A stretch of DNA of 64,000 nt, from assembly GCA_964649745.1 (NCBI GenBank), contig CAZYQI010000010.1:37004-101003 (forward strand), written 5' to 3'. Position numbers and translations under genes: made by a program. How positions within the stretch are numbered: position 1 is the stretch's first letter; each line of letters starts with the position of its first letter. Source of the stretch: CAZEHS01 sp964649745 (GTDB lineage Bacteria > Bacillota > Clostridia > Peptostreptococcales > Acidaminobacteraceae). A model generated the notes under the pieces. It saw only the letters and a list, made by a program, of their open reading frames with translations. It ran no database searches and had not been told where the DNA came from. Below, in pieces: positions 19,029 to 27,047 of this stretch.

Positions 19029-19457
19029 ATGAAAAAGATTCTTGTTCCTGTTGCAGAAGGCGGACTGGACGAATCTACCCTGAACTTTGCCAAGGAAATG
19101 TCCACCGGACTGGGAGCTCACGTGTTGCTGATAACCGTTCTCCCATACTCCGACACGCTGTCGCATCCTCAACTGGCTCACTTCGTAGGCGTTGAGGGGA
19201 AAGCGTTCATGGGTGTTTCGGAAGAAGTTGTTAAAAGCGCTCTGAAACAGATGACCGATGCCGGCATCACAAATGTAAGCACTGCCATCCTCAAGGGGGA
19301 TCCCGCGTCTGTTATCATTGATGCCGCTGAAAACGAAAAATGTGATCTGATTCTGATCCATACCCACGGCATGGGTCTGGCTAAGCGATTCACCGTGGGA
19401 AGTGTCACCAATACCATTGTTCATCACGCCAATGTTCCTGTGTTGGTTATCAAATAA
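19029..19457 (+). CDS. Universal stress protein (UspA family), second copy
   Basis: This 142-residue paralogue of the preceding gene starts with KKILVPVAEGGLDES and has the same C-terminal loop THGMGLAKRFTVGSVTNTIVHH. AAAAGGAGG precedes ATG. The intrinsic terminator at 19472-19505 ends the unit. Sequence similarity between the two copies is clear at both ends and weaker in the middle. Confidence 0.9.
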   Translation: MKKILVPVAEGGLDESTLNFAKEMSTGLGAHVLLITVLPYSDTLSHPQLAHFVGVEGKAFMGVSEEVVKSALKQMTDAGITNVSTAILKGDPASVIIDAAENEKCDLILIHTHGMGLAKRFTVGSVTNTIVHHANVPVLVIK

Positions 19458-19471
19458 GCGACTGGCAGCAA

Positions 19472-19505
19472 GGCCTCTGCGACTGGCAGAGGCTTTCTTT
19501 TGTTT
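19472..19505 (+). terminator. Terminator after the usp pair
   Basis: GCCTCTGC pairs with GCAGAGGC around GACTG and is followed by a T-rich run (TTTCTTTTG). Confidence 0.75.
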
Positions 19506-19598
19506 ATATATCCATTTATCCGACCCGCCTCCCTTGAACCTCGAAAACCGGAATGGTATGATGTTTTAAAGATTCCACATTTTGAAAGGAGACTCCAT

Positions 19599-21047
19599 AT
19601 GAATCGTTTTCAAAACAATGCCGTATGGCTTCTGGCGGCAGCCCTGTTTTTTACAACAGCCTGCATCCCCGCCCATGGGCAGACACTGCGACTAACCCCG
19701 CTGGCTCCCTCCGTTGACAAACTGATCACCGTACCCAGCCTGCCTCTTCAGCCCCTCCAGCCTCTGCTGGCGCCCCTGCAGGCACCATCAGGTCTCGTTT
19801 GTGCTACCTGGCCCACCCTCAACACCGGCTCCAACGGTCTGACCCTGAACTGGAATGACACCAACAGCAGCGAAACCGGTTATATCATCGAAAAGGGCAC
19901 CTTCGGAAAAGGGTTTGAGGTGCTTGGCCAGGTGGGAGCCGACACCACGCATTTCACCATCACTCAGCCCCAGGGCTCCTCAAATGAATATCGGGTTTAT
20001 GCCCTCCGGAGCACGGAAAAATCAGACCCCTGCGACTCGGTAAAGGTTTACGGCTTCCCGTATGCCCCAAGTAATTTAAAGGCAACCCCAGGCATTGGTC
20101 CTGAAAATGGGATTATGCTAAACTGGGAGCCCTCTCCGGAGAACAACAGCCCTGAAATCACCTATATCATCGAACGTACCGGAGGTACGGATAAAAAGCT
20201 CTTTCAGGAAACCGGTGTCTACTTTACAGATACAACCGTTGCCCCTGATGTGACCTACACCTACACCGTACGCGCCCGGAACAGCGGCGGACTTTCCGCC
20301 CCCACAGATCCCCAAGGCTTAAAAGTACTGGCCGCTCCCACGAATTTGGGCGCCAATTACTGGCCTCCGGTGGATGGCTCCCTAGGACCCGTAACCATCG
20401 CGTGGACTGACAACAGCAGCAGCGAAAACGGATTTGTTTTGGAGTATATGCAGCCCGCATTACCGGACCTCTCTCCAATTCTTTTCAATCTACCTGCAAA
20501 CACCAACCATTACAACATCAATGTTCTCCCCGATACCGAGTATATGTTCCATGTTAAGGCCGTCAGCAGTAACGCTTCCTCTGTTTTCACCAGTGCCGTA
20601 AAATGGCGTTCACCAAAAGGCAACACCGTAAATACCGCTGCCGGGAAGCTGGCTGTTCCCCTTAAAATAACCCTTTCCATGGGCAAATCCACCATGCTGG
20701 TAGACGGCAAAACCCTTCCCATCGATGGGGGCAGCGACACCAAACCCGTGCTCACCCAAAGCGGCAGAACCCTGATCCCCATCCGTTCCCTTATCGAGCA
20801 GATGGGCGGCACCATTGCCTGGGCTCCAGAGGAGAGAAAGGTCACCATCACCCTGAAGGAGCAAACCGTGGTGCTGTTTATCGACAGCTCTGATGCCCTG
20901 GTGAACGGTAAAAAAGTCACCTCTGAAACACCACCCCAGATTATTGGCGGACGAACCATGCTGCCCCTTCGCTTCGTAGGCGAAAATCTGGGCATGAACG
21001 TTCAGTGGAACCCCGCTACCCAGACCATTGATATCAACCCTCAGTGA
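19599..21047 (+). CDS. Secreted protein with Fn3-like repeats and a C-terminal copper amine oxidase N-type (stalk) domain
   Basis: ATG at 19599 follows AAAGGAG and gives 482 residues with a signal peptide (about 1-28). Three fibronectin-III-like modules follow (about 65-350): each has a LNWNDTNSSETGYIIE or AWTDNSSSENGFVLEY type segment and ends with a YTVRARN or FHVKAVS type strand. The C-terminal 105 residues (MLVDGKTLPIDGG to the end, with RTLIPIRSLIEQMGG and RTMLPLRFVGENLG) match the copper amine oxidase N-terminal-like domain common in Clostridia and Paenibacilli. It is probably an adhesion or scaffold protein on the cell surface. It lies upstream of the SigI locus but has its own terminator. 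Confidence 0.82.
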   Translation: MNRFQNNAVWLLAAALFFTTACIPAHGQTLRLTPLAPSVDKLITVPSLPLQPLQPLLAPLQAPSGLVCATWPTLNTGSNGLTLNWNDTNSSETGYIIEKGTFGKGFEVLGQVGADTTHFTITQPQGSSNEYRVYALRSTEKSDPCDSVKVYGFPYAPSNLKATPGIGPENGIMLNWEPSPENNSPEITYIIERTGGTDKKLFQETGVYFTDTTVAPDVTYTYTVRARNSGGLSAPTDPQGLKVLAAPTNLGANYWPPVDGSLGPVTIAWTDNSSSENGFVLEYMQPALPDLSPILFNLPANTNHYNINVLPDTEYMFHVKAVSSNASSVFTSAVKWRSPKGNTVNTAAGKLAVPLKITLSMGKSTMLVDGKTLPIDGGSDTKPVLTQSGRTLIPIRSLIEQMGGTIAWAPEERKVTITLKEQTVVLFIDSSDALVNGKKVTSETPPQIIGGRTMLPLRFVGENLGMNVQWNPATQTIDINPQ

Positions 21048-21073
21048 ACTATTCCATTCAAGTAGAGAAAATG

Positions 21074-21112
21074 GGCCGCGCCACCTTAAAATGATGGCAC
21101 GGCCTCTTTTTA
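21074..21112 (+). terminator. Terminator after the Fn3/stalk gene
   Basis: GGCCGCGCCA pairs with TGGCACGGCC (one mismatch) and is followed by TCTTTTTAT. Confidence 0.75.
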
Positions 21113-21271
21113 TCTCCGGATTAATGGCTCTGCCCTCCCTGTTCAATTTCGGGTACCTCCATCGCCTTCTTTGAAATAATTTTCTTATAAAAATGCCATC
21201 CGGGTACGTAAATTTTTGAACTCTTCCGTATTCTATAGCACAAACGACAAATTCAACCGCAGGAGGAAAAA

Positions 21272-22054
21272 ATGAACAAAGGATTTATACGACACACAGG
21301 CATTACCATGGGAGTTGCTTTGCTGGCGATTGCCGCCATTTCGTCAGCGCCTATCTTCGCAGAGCAGAGCAACGTCTACGCCACCATCACCGTTGATTGT
21401 GATCCCAGCGTAGAGCTTTCAGTGGACAAATTTAACAAGGTCACCGCTGTGACCCCCCTTAATGATCATGCCCGCCAGTTAGTTCTGACGAAAATCCAAG
21501 GGATGTCTGCGGACACTGCTGTTTTGGCAGTTGTCCAAGCCGCTCGGGATAAGGGTTATATCAACCAAGCAAAAAATCCTCTGGTCATCATGACAGCTGT
21601 GGACCAAAACCCCAAGGATGACGTAACCCTTACCCATTTGATGAAGCGTTTGACCAAATCTGTTTCCGACAGCCCGTTAACCGAGAAAACCACCATTTCG
21701 ATTCAAACAGGTACGGTGGAAGAACAGCAAAAATCTCTGACTTCAAAAATTCCGCTGGGGATTCTTGCGGTGGACGCCTCGGCGAAAGCAGGGATTACAC
21801 TGAGTGAATTTTTCAATACGCCGGCTGCCATGGAGCTTTTAGATGAACAAGGGGTTCTGATCTCCATGAACGATGACGATGACGACGAAGACGAAGATGA
21901 AGATGAAGATGAGGAAGAAGATGAGGATGAAGACGTAGACGAGGAGGCTGACGACGCCACTGACAGCACTGGCAAGGGCAATCCTGCCCATGACTGCAGT
22001 GATGATGACGATGACGATGCAAGCGATGTAAGCGACGACGGTGATGACGATTGA
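21272..22054 (+). CDS. Secreted RsgI-middle-domain-like protein with acidic tail
   Basis: The 260-residue protein has a signal peptide (about 1-31) and then a region alignable by eye with the extracellular domain of the RsgI protein encoded at 23681: ATITVDCDPSVELSVD here against AAVTVDINPSIQFEIN there. It lacks the cytoplasmic anti-sigma part and the inner membrane helix, so it appears to be a free extracellular form. Where RsgI has Asn-Pro, this protein has Asp44-Pro45. From about residue 193 to 260 it is almost all Asp and Glu, with a short neutral gap. AGGAGG precedes ATG. Function is unknown; binding of divalent cations by the tail is a guess from composition. Confidence 0.75.
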   Translation: MNKGFIRHTGITMGVALLAIAAISSAPIFAEQSNVYATITVDCDPSVELSVDKFNKVTAVTPLNDHARQLVLTKIQGMSADTAVLAVVQAARDKGYINQAKNPLVIMTAVDQNPKDDVTLTHLMKRLTKSVSDSPLTEKTTISIQTGTVEEQQKSLTSKIPLGILAVDASAKAGITLSEFFNTPAAMELLDEQGVLISMNDDDDDEDEDEDEDEEEDEDEDVDEEADDATDSTGKGNPAHDCSDDDDDDASDVSDDGDDD

Positions 22055-22082
22055 TTGTTAGCCGTTCTTCCCCTCTCCGCGA

Positions 22083-22114
22083 AGGAACGCAGCTCTAAAA
22101 GGCCGCGTTCTTTT
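22083..22114 (+). terminator. Probable terminator before the EAL gene
   Basis: GAACGC pairs with GCGTTC around a 14-nt loop and is followed by TTTT. The stem is short, so termination may be partial. Confidence 0.45.
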
Positions 22115-22184
22115 CCGCGGATAGGTGAAAGAAAAAACACACGGGTTTTAATAATAAACCTTACGAACAGCAGGAGACCATGAT

Positions 22185-23000
22185 ATGGTAAAAACAAATG
22201 ATCCTATTGGATTTAAATCCCTTGGGGCCCATGATCTGCACACCGCAATGCAAAGAAATGACCTTTATCTGATGTATCAGGCAAAATACATTTTGAAAAC
22301 CCGCCAAATATGTGGCTTTGAGGCGTTATTACGCTGGAAGCATCCCCAGTTGGACAACATCTCTCCTCTTCAATTCATTCCGTTGGCAGAGCAAACCAAC
22401 ATGATTGACTCCCTTACGTTCTGGGTTTTGAAAAAGACCTGCCGGTTTGCACGCAAGATGATGGCAACGGGCATTCCCGTTCCCGTTACTGTCAATATAT
22501 CCGGGCGAAGTATATCCGATCCCTCCTTCGCTGAAAGGATTCTCTGTATCCTTGCCGACGAAGGCGTTCCCCCCCAATGGATCGGGCTGGAGCTAACCGA
22601 AACAGCGGGCATCGACAGCCTCTGTCAAGCAAAGGAACAACTGACGGTTCTGCACAACGCCGGTCTGTCCCTGCATCTTGACGATTTTGGAACCGGCTAT
22701 TCCAATCTGCGCTATTTGTACGAATTTCCTTTTGATGTTCTGAAAATTGATAAGTGTTTTATCGATGATTTACATGTCAATATAAAAAAACAAAAGCTGC
22801 TGCTCGGCGTATTGCAGCTGGCTGAAATTCTGGATATTCCCTGCGTAATGGAAGGCATTGAGCTGGAATCGGATCTTTCCGTGTTAGTCTCTATGCCTTG
22901 TACAATGGGTCAGGGATTTTTGTTCAGTCGCCCTCAATTGGAATCAGGGGCCTTGGCCTTGTTGCCTGTTCCACATTTTAACCCGATCAGTGTCGCTTAA
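22185..23000 (+). CDS. EAL-domain cyclic-di-GMP phosphodiesterase
   Basis: The 271-residue protein is a stand-alone EAL domain, which cleaves c-di-GMP to pGpG. All residues expected of an active enzyme are visible: Glu46 in FEALLRW, Asn104 in VNISG, Glu136 in ELTET, Asp166-Asp167 in LDDFGTGYSNL, Lys187 in LKIDK, Glu223 in MEGIE, and Gln243 in GQGF. There is no GGDEF, PAS, REC or membrane part. AGGAG lies 8 bases before ATG. Its stop codon overlaps the ribosome site of sigI, so it is very likely the first gene of the sigI-rsgI operon. Confidence 0.92.
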   Translation: MVKTNDPIGFKSLGAHDLHTAMQRNDLYLMYQAKYILKTRQICGFEALLRWKHPQLDNISPLQFIPLAEQTNMIDSLTFWVLKKTCRFARKMMATGIPVPVTVNISGRSISDPSFAERILCILADEGVPPQWIGLELTETAGIDSLCQAKEQLTVLHNAGLSLHLDDFGTGYSNLRYLYEFPFDVLKIDKCFIDDLHVNIKKQKLLLGVLQLAEILDIPCVMEGIELESDLSVLVSMPCTMGQGFLFSRPQLESGALALLPVPHFNPISVA

Positions 23001-23010
23001 GGAGTCCCTT

Positions 23011-23688
23011 ATGGATCTGGAAGAACGCATATCAATCAGTCAACAGCATCGCAATCATCCTGAACGCAACCGCTTACTCGTTGACTATACGCCGTTTATT
23101 GTCAAAACCATCTCTCAGATTACCGGAAAATACATCACCGTAGAAAATTCTCCGGAGTACAGCATTGGTCTGGAGGCCTTCAACGAATCCATCGACCGGT
23201 ATCAAGCGGATAAAGGCGCCTTTCTAAGCTTCGCCTCCCTTGTAATAAAAAGCAGGCTTAACGACTGGTCGCGAAAGGACCGGTATTATTCCCTCCACCA
23301 ACCTCTTCCCGACACATTTGATGTTGCCGAAGACAAGCGGAACCTCGATGAACAGGTTGCCATTCAAGACGAGATATCGCGCTACATTGACGCCTTAAAG
23401 GACTTTGAAATCACCCTGGACGCCCTTTTAGACAACGCCCCCCGCCACGAAGCGGTTCGTCAGGAAAATATCCGCCTCAGCCGGAATATCGCTCAGGATC
23501 CGCCCATCACGAAAAAGCTTTACACAACAAAAAAACTTCCCATGACCGAAATTGCGCTTCGTTTCCAAACGACAAAAAGGAAGCTTCAGCTCTTCCGTAT
23601 CTATATTATTGCGTTGATCATCTTGTTCAAGCAGCGTTTTGAGCACATTTTATCCTTTATCCATATGGCTGGTGACCCCCATGTATAG
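23011..23688 (+). CDS. sigI: RNA polymerase sigma factor SigI
   Basis: SigI is a sigma-70-family factor of Bacilli and Clostridia controlled by the membrane anti-sigma factor RsgI. ATG at 23011 follows AAGGAG that begins in the EAL stop codon; the product is 225 residues. The region-2-like segment (EAFNESIDRYQADKGAFLSFASLVIKSRLNDWSRKD is spread over about residues 55-90) and the C-terminal part with ITKKLYTTKKLPMTEIALRF are typical of the family. It overlaps rsgI by 8 bases (ATGTATAG), which implies coupled translation. Confidence 0.92.
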   Translation: MDLEERISISQQHRNHPERNRLLVDYTPFIVKTISQITGKYITVENSPEYSIGLEAFNESIDRYQADKGAFLSFASLVIKSRLNDWSRKDRYYSLHQPLPDTFDVAEDKRNLDEQVAIQDEISRYIDALKDFEITLDALLDNAPRHEAVRQENIRLSRNIAQDPPITKKLYTTKKLPMTEIALRFQTTKRKLQLFRIYIIALIILFKQRFEHILSFIHMAGDPHV

Positions 23689-24871
23689 TGGCCTGGTAAT
23701 GTCCATCGAAAAAGAATATGCCATCGTCCTTACGGACACAGGGGCGTTTCAACGGATTCATCTTAAATCCGGTCTTGAAGCAGGACAGAAAATCTATTTT
23801 TTTGAGGAAGACCTGGCCGCCTCTGCCCCCCCTGGCAGGGAGCAGAAAAAAGAACGCCGCTTTTCCATGCTGCACATCATCACTGCCGCAGCCGTCATGT
23901 TGGTTGCCGTTTTCGGGCTTTCAAACGCTTGGCAGTGGAATCAAGCCTCCCAGATATGCGCGGCAGTAACCGTGGACATCAACCCCAGCATCCAATTTGA
24001 GATCAATCGCCGTGACGAGGTCATACAGGTCACCGCGTTAAATAAGGATGCAGCCAATTTTGATCCCGCGCTTTTTCATAAGAAAAAACTTGCTGATGCC
24101 TTGGAGAGCTTTGTCGGTGAAGCCCTCGCCGCAGGGTTTATTCATGTCGATGAAGACCCCTTGATCCGCGTAGCTGTGGTGCCCTTAAGGGGGCATACTC
24201 CGGACATTTCAGGACAGGTGCATCGGGAGATTAAAGCGGCCGTTGAAAAGAGCTCCCTTCTTCGTCAGGTTTCGCTTTCGGTGGTTGAAGGAGAGGCTGA
24301 AGCCTTGGAAGCGTCCCGCGTTTTAGGCGTTCCTCTAAGCGACTACCTCATCGGTAAAGCATTAAAGCTGGACGGCGCCCAACTGAAGCAGTTATACCTT
24401 GAAACCGATAAACAAAAGGAGCTGTTCCAAGCAGGGGACTTTTATCCCAGGGAAAAAAGCCGCCGACGGGCACCTGAAAAGCTGTCCCCACCCTGGAACA
24501 CCCTCCCACAAACAGAAAAGCGCACCGATGAAGAGGCACATGATGATGACGACGGCGATGACGAGCCGCTCCGGACCCACGATCCGGAAAAAACTCCTTC
24601 TTCCGATAGTTCAACTTCCACTCAGGTCTCTCCTGGAGAAGAGGCCGATGACGTCGATAACCTGCCCGACTCCGATGACGTGCTTTCCCCTGTCAGCACT
24701 CCCCTTTCAGAGGGAGCCGTTCCACCTTTTGAGCCGCCTGAGGCCTCCGAGCCTTCGGATTCCTCCTTATCGGAATCCTCTGAGTCAGATTCTGCTGCAG
24801 CGGATTCCGATGAGGAAGCCCCCAGCGGTTCAGAAAACGCCTCCGACAGCAGCGAGTCCACAGATGATTGA
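23681..24871 (+). CDS. rsgI: Anti-sigma-I factor RsgI with acidic Ser/Asp/Glu-rich extracellular tail
   Basis: ATG at 23681 overlaps the end of sigI, giving 396 residues. The N-terminal cytoplasmic RsgI_N part (MYSGLVMSIEKEYAIVLTD, with FQRIHLKSGLEAGQKIYFF) binds SigI. A single membrane helix lies at about 65-85. The extracellular domain begins with AAVTVDINPSIQFEIN; Asn101-Pro102 matches the Asn-Pro bond reported to self-cleave in RsgI proteins. From about residue 260 to the end the chain is low-complexity and rich in Asp, Glu and Ser, with no carbohydrate-binding module that I can recognise, unlike many clostridial RsgI proteins. The signal sensed is therefore not evident. Confidence 0.88.
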   Translation: MYSGLVMSIEKEYAIVLTDTGAFQRIHLKSGLEAGQKIYFFEEDLAASAPPGREQKKERRFSMLHIITAAAVMLVAVFGLSNAWQWNQASQICAAVTVDINPSIQFEINRRDEVIQVTALNKDAANFDPALFHKKKLADALESFVGEALAAGFIHVDEDPLIRVAVVPLRGHTPDISGQVHREIKAAVEKSSLLRQVSLSVVEGEAEALEASRVLGVPLSDYLIGKALKLDGAQLKQLYLETDKQKELFQAGDFYPREKSRRRAPEKLSPPWNTLPQTEKRTDEEAHDDDDGDDEPLRTHDPEKTPSSDSSTSTQVSPGEEADDVDNLPDSDDVLSPVSTPLSEGAVPPFEPPEASEPSDSSLSESSESDSAAADSDEEAPSGSENASDSSESTDD

Positions 24872-24884
24872 TATCCCAAACCTT

Positions 24885-24926
24885 AAAACGACGAAAACCG
24901 GTTAATTAACCGGTTTTCGTCGTTTT
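24885..24926. terminator. Bidirectional terminator, perfect 42-base palindrome
   Basis: The sequence from 24885 to 24926 equals its own reverse complement: AAAACGACGAAAACCGGTTA followed by its mirror half. It ends in T runs on both strands and separates the convergent rsgI and rpiB genes. Confidence 0.85.
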
Positions 24927-25373
24927 TTACTCCTGACCTTCCCTCTCCAAATCCTGTATCATGTGTACGCGGTTGCCGTGCCGGCCGCCTTCAAAGGGGG
25001 TTTCAAGCCATATGTCGATAATCATCTTTGCCAGCTCTATTCCCACCACCCGTGCTCCGAGAGCCAGAATGTTGGTGTCGTTATGGAGCCTGGAGAGCTT
25101 GGCCGAATAGGGCTCACTGCAAACCACGCACCGAATGCCGTTGATTTTATTGGCGCTGATGGAGATCCCCACCCCTGAACCGCAAAACAGCAGCCCCTTT
25201 TCGCATTCCCCTGAAGCCACCGCTCTGGCTACGCGGGCACCAAACTCGGGGTAATCGACCCGCTCGTTGCTGTAACACCCGTAATCCTTGTAGGCAACCC
25301 CCTTGGAATCCAGGTATTGCTGGATCTCCTGCTTAAATTCAAACGCCGCATGATCGCATCCAATTCCTATCAT
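24927..25373 (-). CDS. rpiB: Ribose-5-phosphate / allose-6-phosphate isomerase B
   Basis: RpiB isomerises ribose 5-phosphate and, in allose users, allose 6-phosphate to allulose 6-phosphate. ATG at 25373 follows AAGGAG and gives 148 residues, normal for the family. Motifs IGCDHAAFEFK, YPEFGARVA, GLLFCGSGVGISISANKINGIR (in two parts) and HNDTNILALGARVVG are clear. It is the last gene of the allose operon and begins one base after the stop of the sugar kinase gene, so an allose-6-phosphate isomerase role is likely here. Confidence 0.94.
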   Translation of the reverse strand: MIGIGCDHAAFEFKQEIQQYLDSKGVAYKDYGCYSNERVDYPEFGARVARAVASGECEKGLLFCGSGVGISISANKINGIRCVVCSEPYSAKLSRLHNDTNILALGARVVGIELAKMIIDIWLETPFEGGRHGNRVHMIQDLEREGQE

Positions 25374-25374
25374 T

Positions 25375-26322
25375 TTAACGCTCCTTTTTCTGCTCTTTTC
25401 CCTGTTCTCTAAGGGCATACTTGCTAAACCCGTAGAGAGCTGCGCCCTTTACACCAATTTCCTGACTGTTCGCCGCATAGACGATGTCCAGTCCGTTGGC
25501 CGGATAAGGCTTTCGGGTATGCTTATAAATGTAACCCTCCAACGCCTCCCGGGGAAAGCTGTCCATATTGATTACGCCTCCGCCGAGGACGATTCGGTCC
25601 GGGTCAAAAATCGTGATTTCGGTTGCCAAGGGGATGGAAATCGCTTCAACGAACCGCTCTACCTCCTCATGGTTCCGATACAACGTGAATATCTTGTCGA
25701 TCTCCGCATCCGGGAAATGCTCCTGCTTCAGCTCGATGAGCCGTTTTCCGGAGGCGAACATCTCGATGCAGCCGTAATTTCCACAGCCGCACTGTCGTGT
25801 TTCCATGAAGGCAGGGATATGCCCCAGCTCGGCTGCAACCCCATGCTTGCCTTCCAAAAGACGGTGGTCGATAAAGATGGCATTACCCAAACCGGTTCCC
25901 ACGTAAAAGCCCAGTGTAATCCCCTGACCGACAAAGTTTCTTTCAAACACCTCATACATCAGCAGATGGTTTACGTCATTATCAATGAAAACCGGCATTC
26001 CAAAATGGGCTTCCAAGGGATCCACCACATTAAGATCGTTGAATCCTTTGAGATTTGGGGAGGAATAAACGGTTTTCTTATCCTTACTGATTGCCGAGGG
26101 AAACCCGATGGATATCGCCAAAGGCCTTCCATGTCCCCATCCTTGGATATAGTCTTCAATATACTGGGTCAGCGCCCTTATGGGCCCCTCCGGCTTAAGA
26201 AGTATCTCGCTTTTTTCGATGGTGAAGCCGTCCAGCATGCCGTCCTTTTGAACCATCCCGCAGCGGAAATGGGTTCCCCCTAAATCGATTCCTAAAATCA
26301 CCTGCTTGTTGCCGCCTGTCAT
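25375..26322 (-). CDS. alsK: D-allose kinase, ROK family
   Basis: ROK kinases phosphorylate sugars at C6 with ATP. The ATG at 26322 is preferred over one six codons upstream because AGGTGG precedes it; this gives about 315 residues. Features are the phosphate loop GIDLGGTHFRCG, the catalytic Asp in VFIDNDVNHLL, GTGLGNAIFID, the ROK zinc motif ELGHIPAFMETRQCGCGNYGCIE (His and three Cys), and the LGGGVI segment. Position between alsE and rpiB and resemblance to E. coli AlsK (GFPSAISKDK, SSPNLKG) support allose as substrate. The start choice is only moderately certain. Confidence 0.87.
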   Translation of the reverse strand: MTGGNKQVILGIDLGGTHFRCGMVQKDGMLDGFTIEKSEILLKPEGPIRALTQYIEDYIQGWGHGRPLAISIGFPSAISKDKKTVYSSPNLKGFNDLNVVDPLEAHFGMPVFIDNDVNHLLMYEVFERNFVGQGITLGFYVGTGLGNAIFIDHRLLEGKHGVAAELGHIPAFMETRQCGCGNYGCIEMFASGKRLIELKQEHFPDAEIDKIFTLYRNHEEVERFVEAISIPLATEITIFDPDRIVLGGGVINMDSFPREALEGYIYKHTRKPYPANGLDIVYAANSQEIGVKGAALYGFSKYALREQGKEQKKER

Positions 26323-26354
26323 CGTGTCACCCACCTGCATCTTGATTTTCGCGT

Positions 26355-27035
26355 TCAGCTGGGCTGAACCTCCCGATTAAAGCCGGCCATCATCAAATCC
26401 CAAGCCGTGACCAGATCCTGGTGGAGATTAAACAAACCCGAGGAACCGACGATGAATGCCTCTGCCCCTGCCTGGGCCAGGACCTTATAGGTTTTTTCAT
26501 TGCAGGAGCCGTCAACCTCTATGATGTAATGAAACCCTTGCTCTTCACGCAGTGCTCTGGCCTTCCGCAGCTTGTCCAAAACCGCAGGAATAAAGGGCTG
26601 TCCGGCAAAGCCGGGATCCACCGTCATAAAGGTAAGCTTATCCACAAGACCGATATAATGCTGAATGTACTCCAGCGGGGTTGCCGGATTCAAAACAATT
26701 CCCACCTCGCAGCCCAGCTCCTTGATGCGGTTAATGATCCGGAAGGCATCCTTATTGATGGTTTCCGCATGTACGCTGATGACACTGGCCCCCGCCTTGG
26801 CCACCATATCAATAAATTCTGCCGGATTCTCCACCATCAGGTGGGCATCCATGGGTATGCTGGTCACCCCTTTAATCTGCTCCATAAAGGTGGGAGACAG
26901 GGTAATGTTCTTAACATAATGTCCGTCCATGATGTCCACATGAAGATAGTCTGCCCGGCCTTTCATAACCTCCAGCTGGTCTTTAAGCTCCATGAGGTTC
27001 ATGCACATCAGGGAAGGTGAAAAGTAGTATTTCAT
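26355..27035 (-). CDS. alsE: D-allulose-6-phosphate 3-epimerase
   Basis: AlsE converts allulose (psicose) 6-phosphate to fructose 6-phosphate, which enters glycolysis. The 226-residue TIM-barrel protein shows SPSLMCMNL, DIMDGHYVKNITLSP, DAHLMV, MTVDPGFAGQPFIP, IEVDGSCNEKTY and FIVGSSGLFN. The last two and the SLMCM start separate AlsE from ordinary ribulose-phosphate epimerase. GAGGAG precedes ATG. It lies between the permease and kinase genes in the same order as in E. coli alsBACEK. Confidence 0.93.
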   Translation of the reverse strand: MKYYFSPSLMCMNLMELKDQLEVMKGRADYLHVDIMDGHYVKNITLSPTFMEQIKGVTSIPMDAHLMVENPAEFIDMVAKAGASVISVHAETINKDAFRIINRIKELGCEVGIVLNPATPLEYIQHYIGLVDKLTFMTVDPGFAGQPFIPAVLDKLRKARALREEQGFHYIIEVDGSCNEKTYKVLAQAGAEAFIVGSSGLFNLHQDLVTAWDLMMAGFNREVQPS

Positions 27036-27047
27036 AGGGGCTCCTCT

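Noticed and set aside
21180..22185. SigI-type promoters before the secreted RsgI-like gene and the EAL gene
   Set aside because: CGGG and CGTA/CGAA segments occur in both gaps, but at different spacing (22 and 18 bases) and without the expected -35 shape, so the evidence is too weak.
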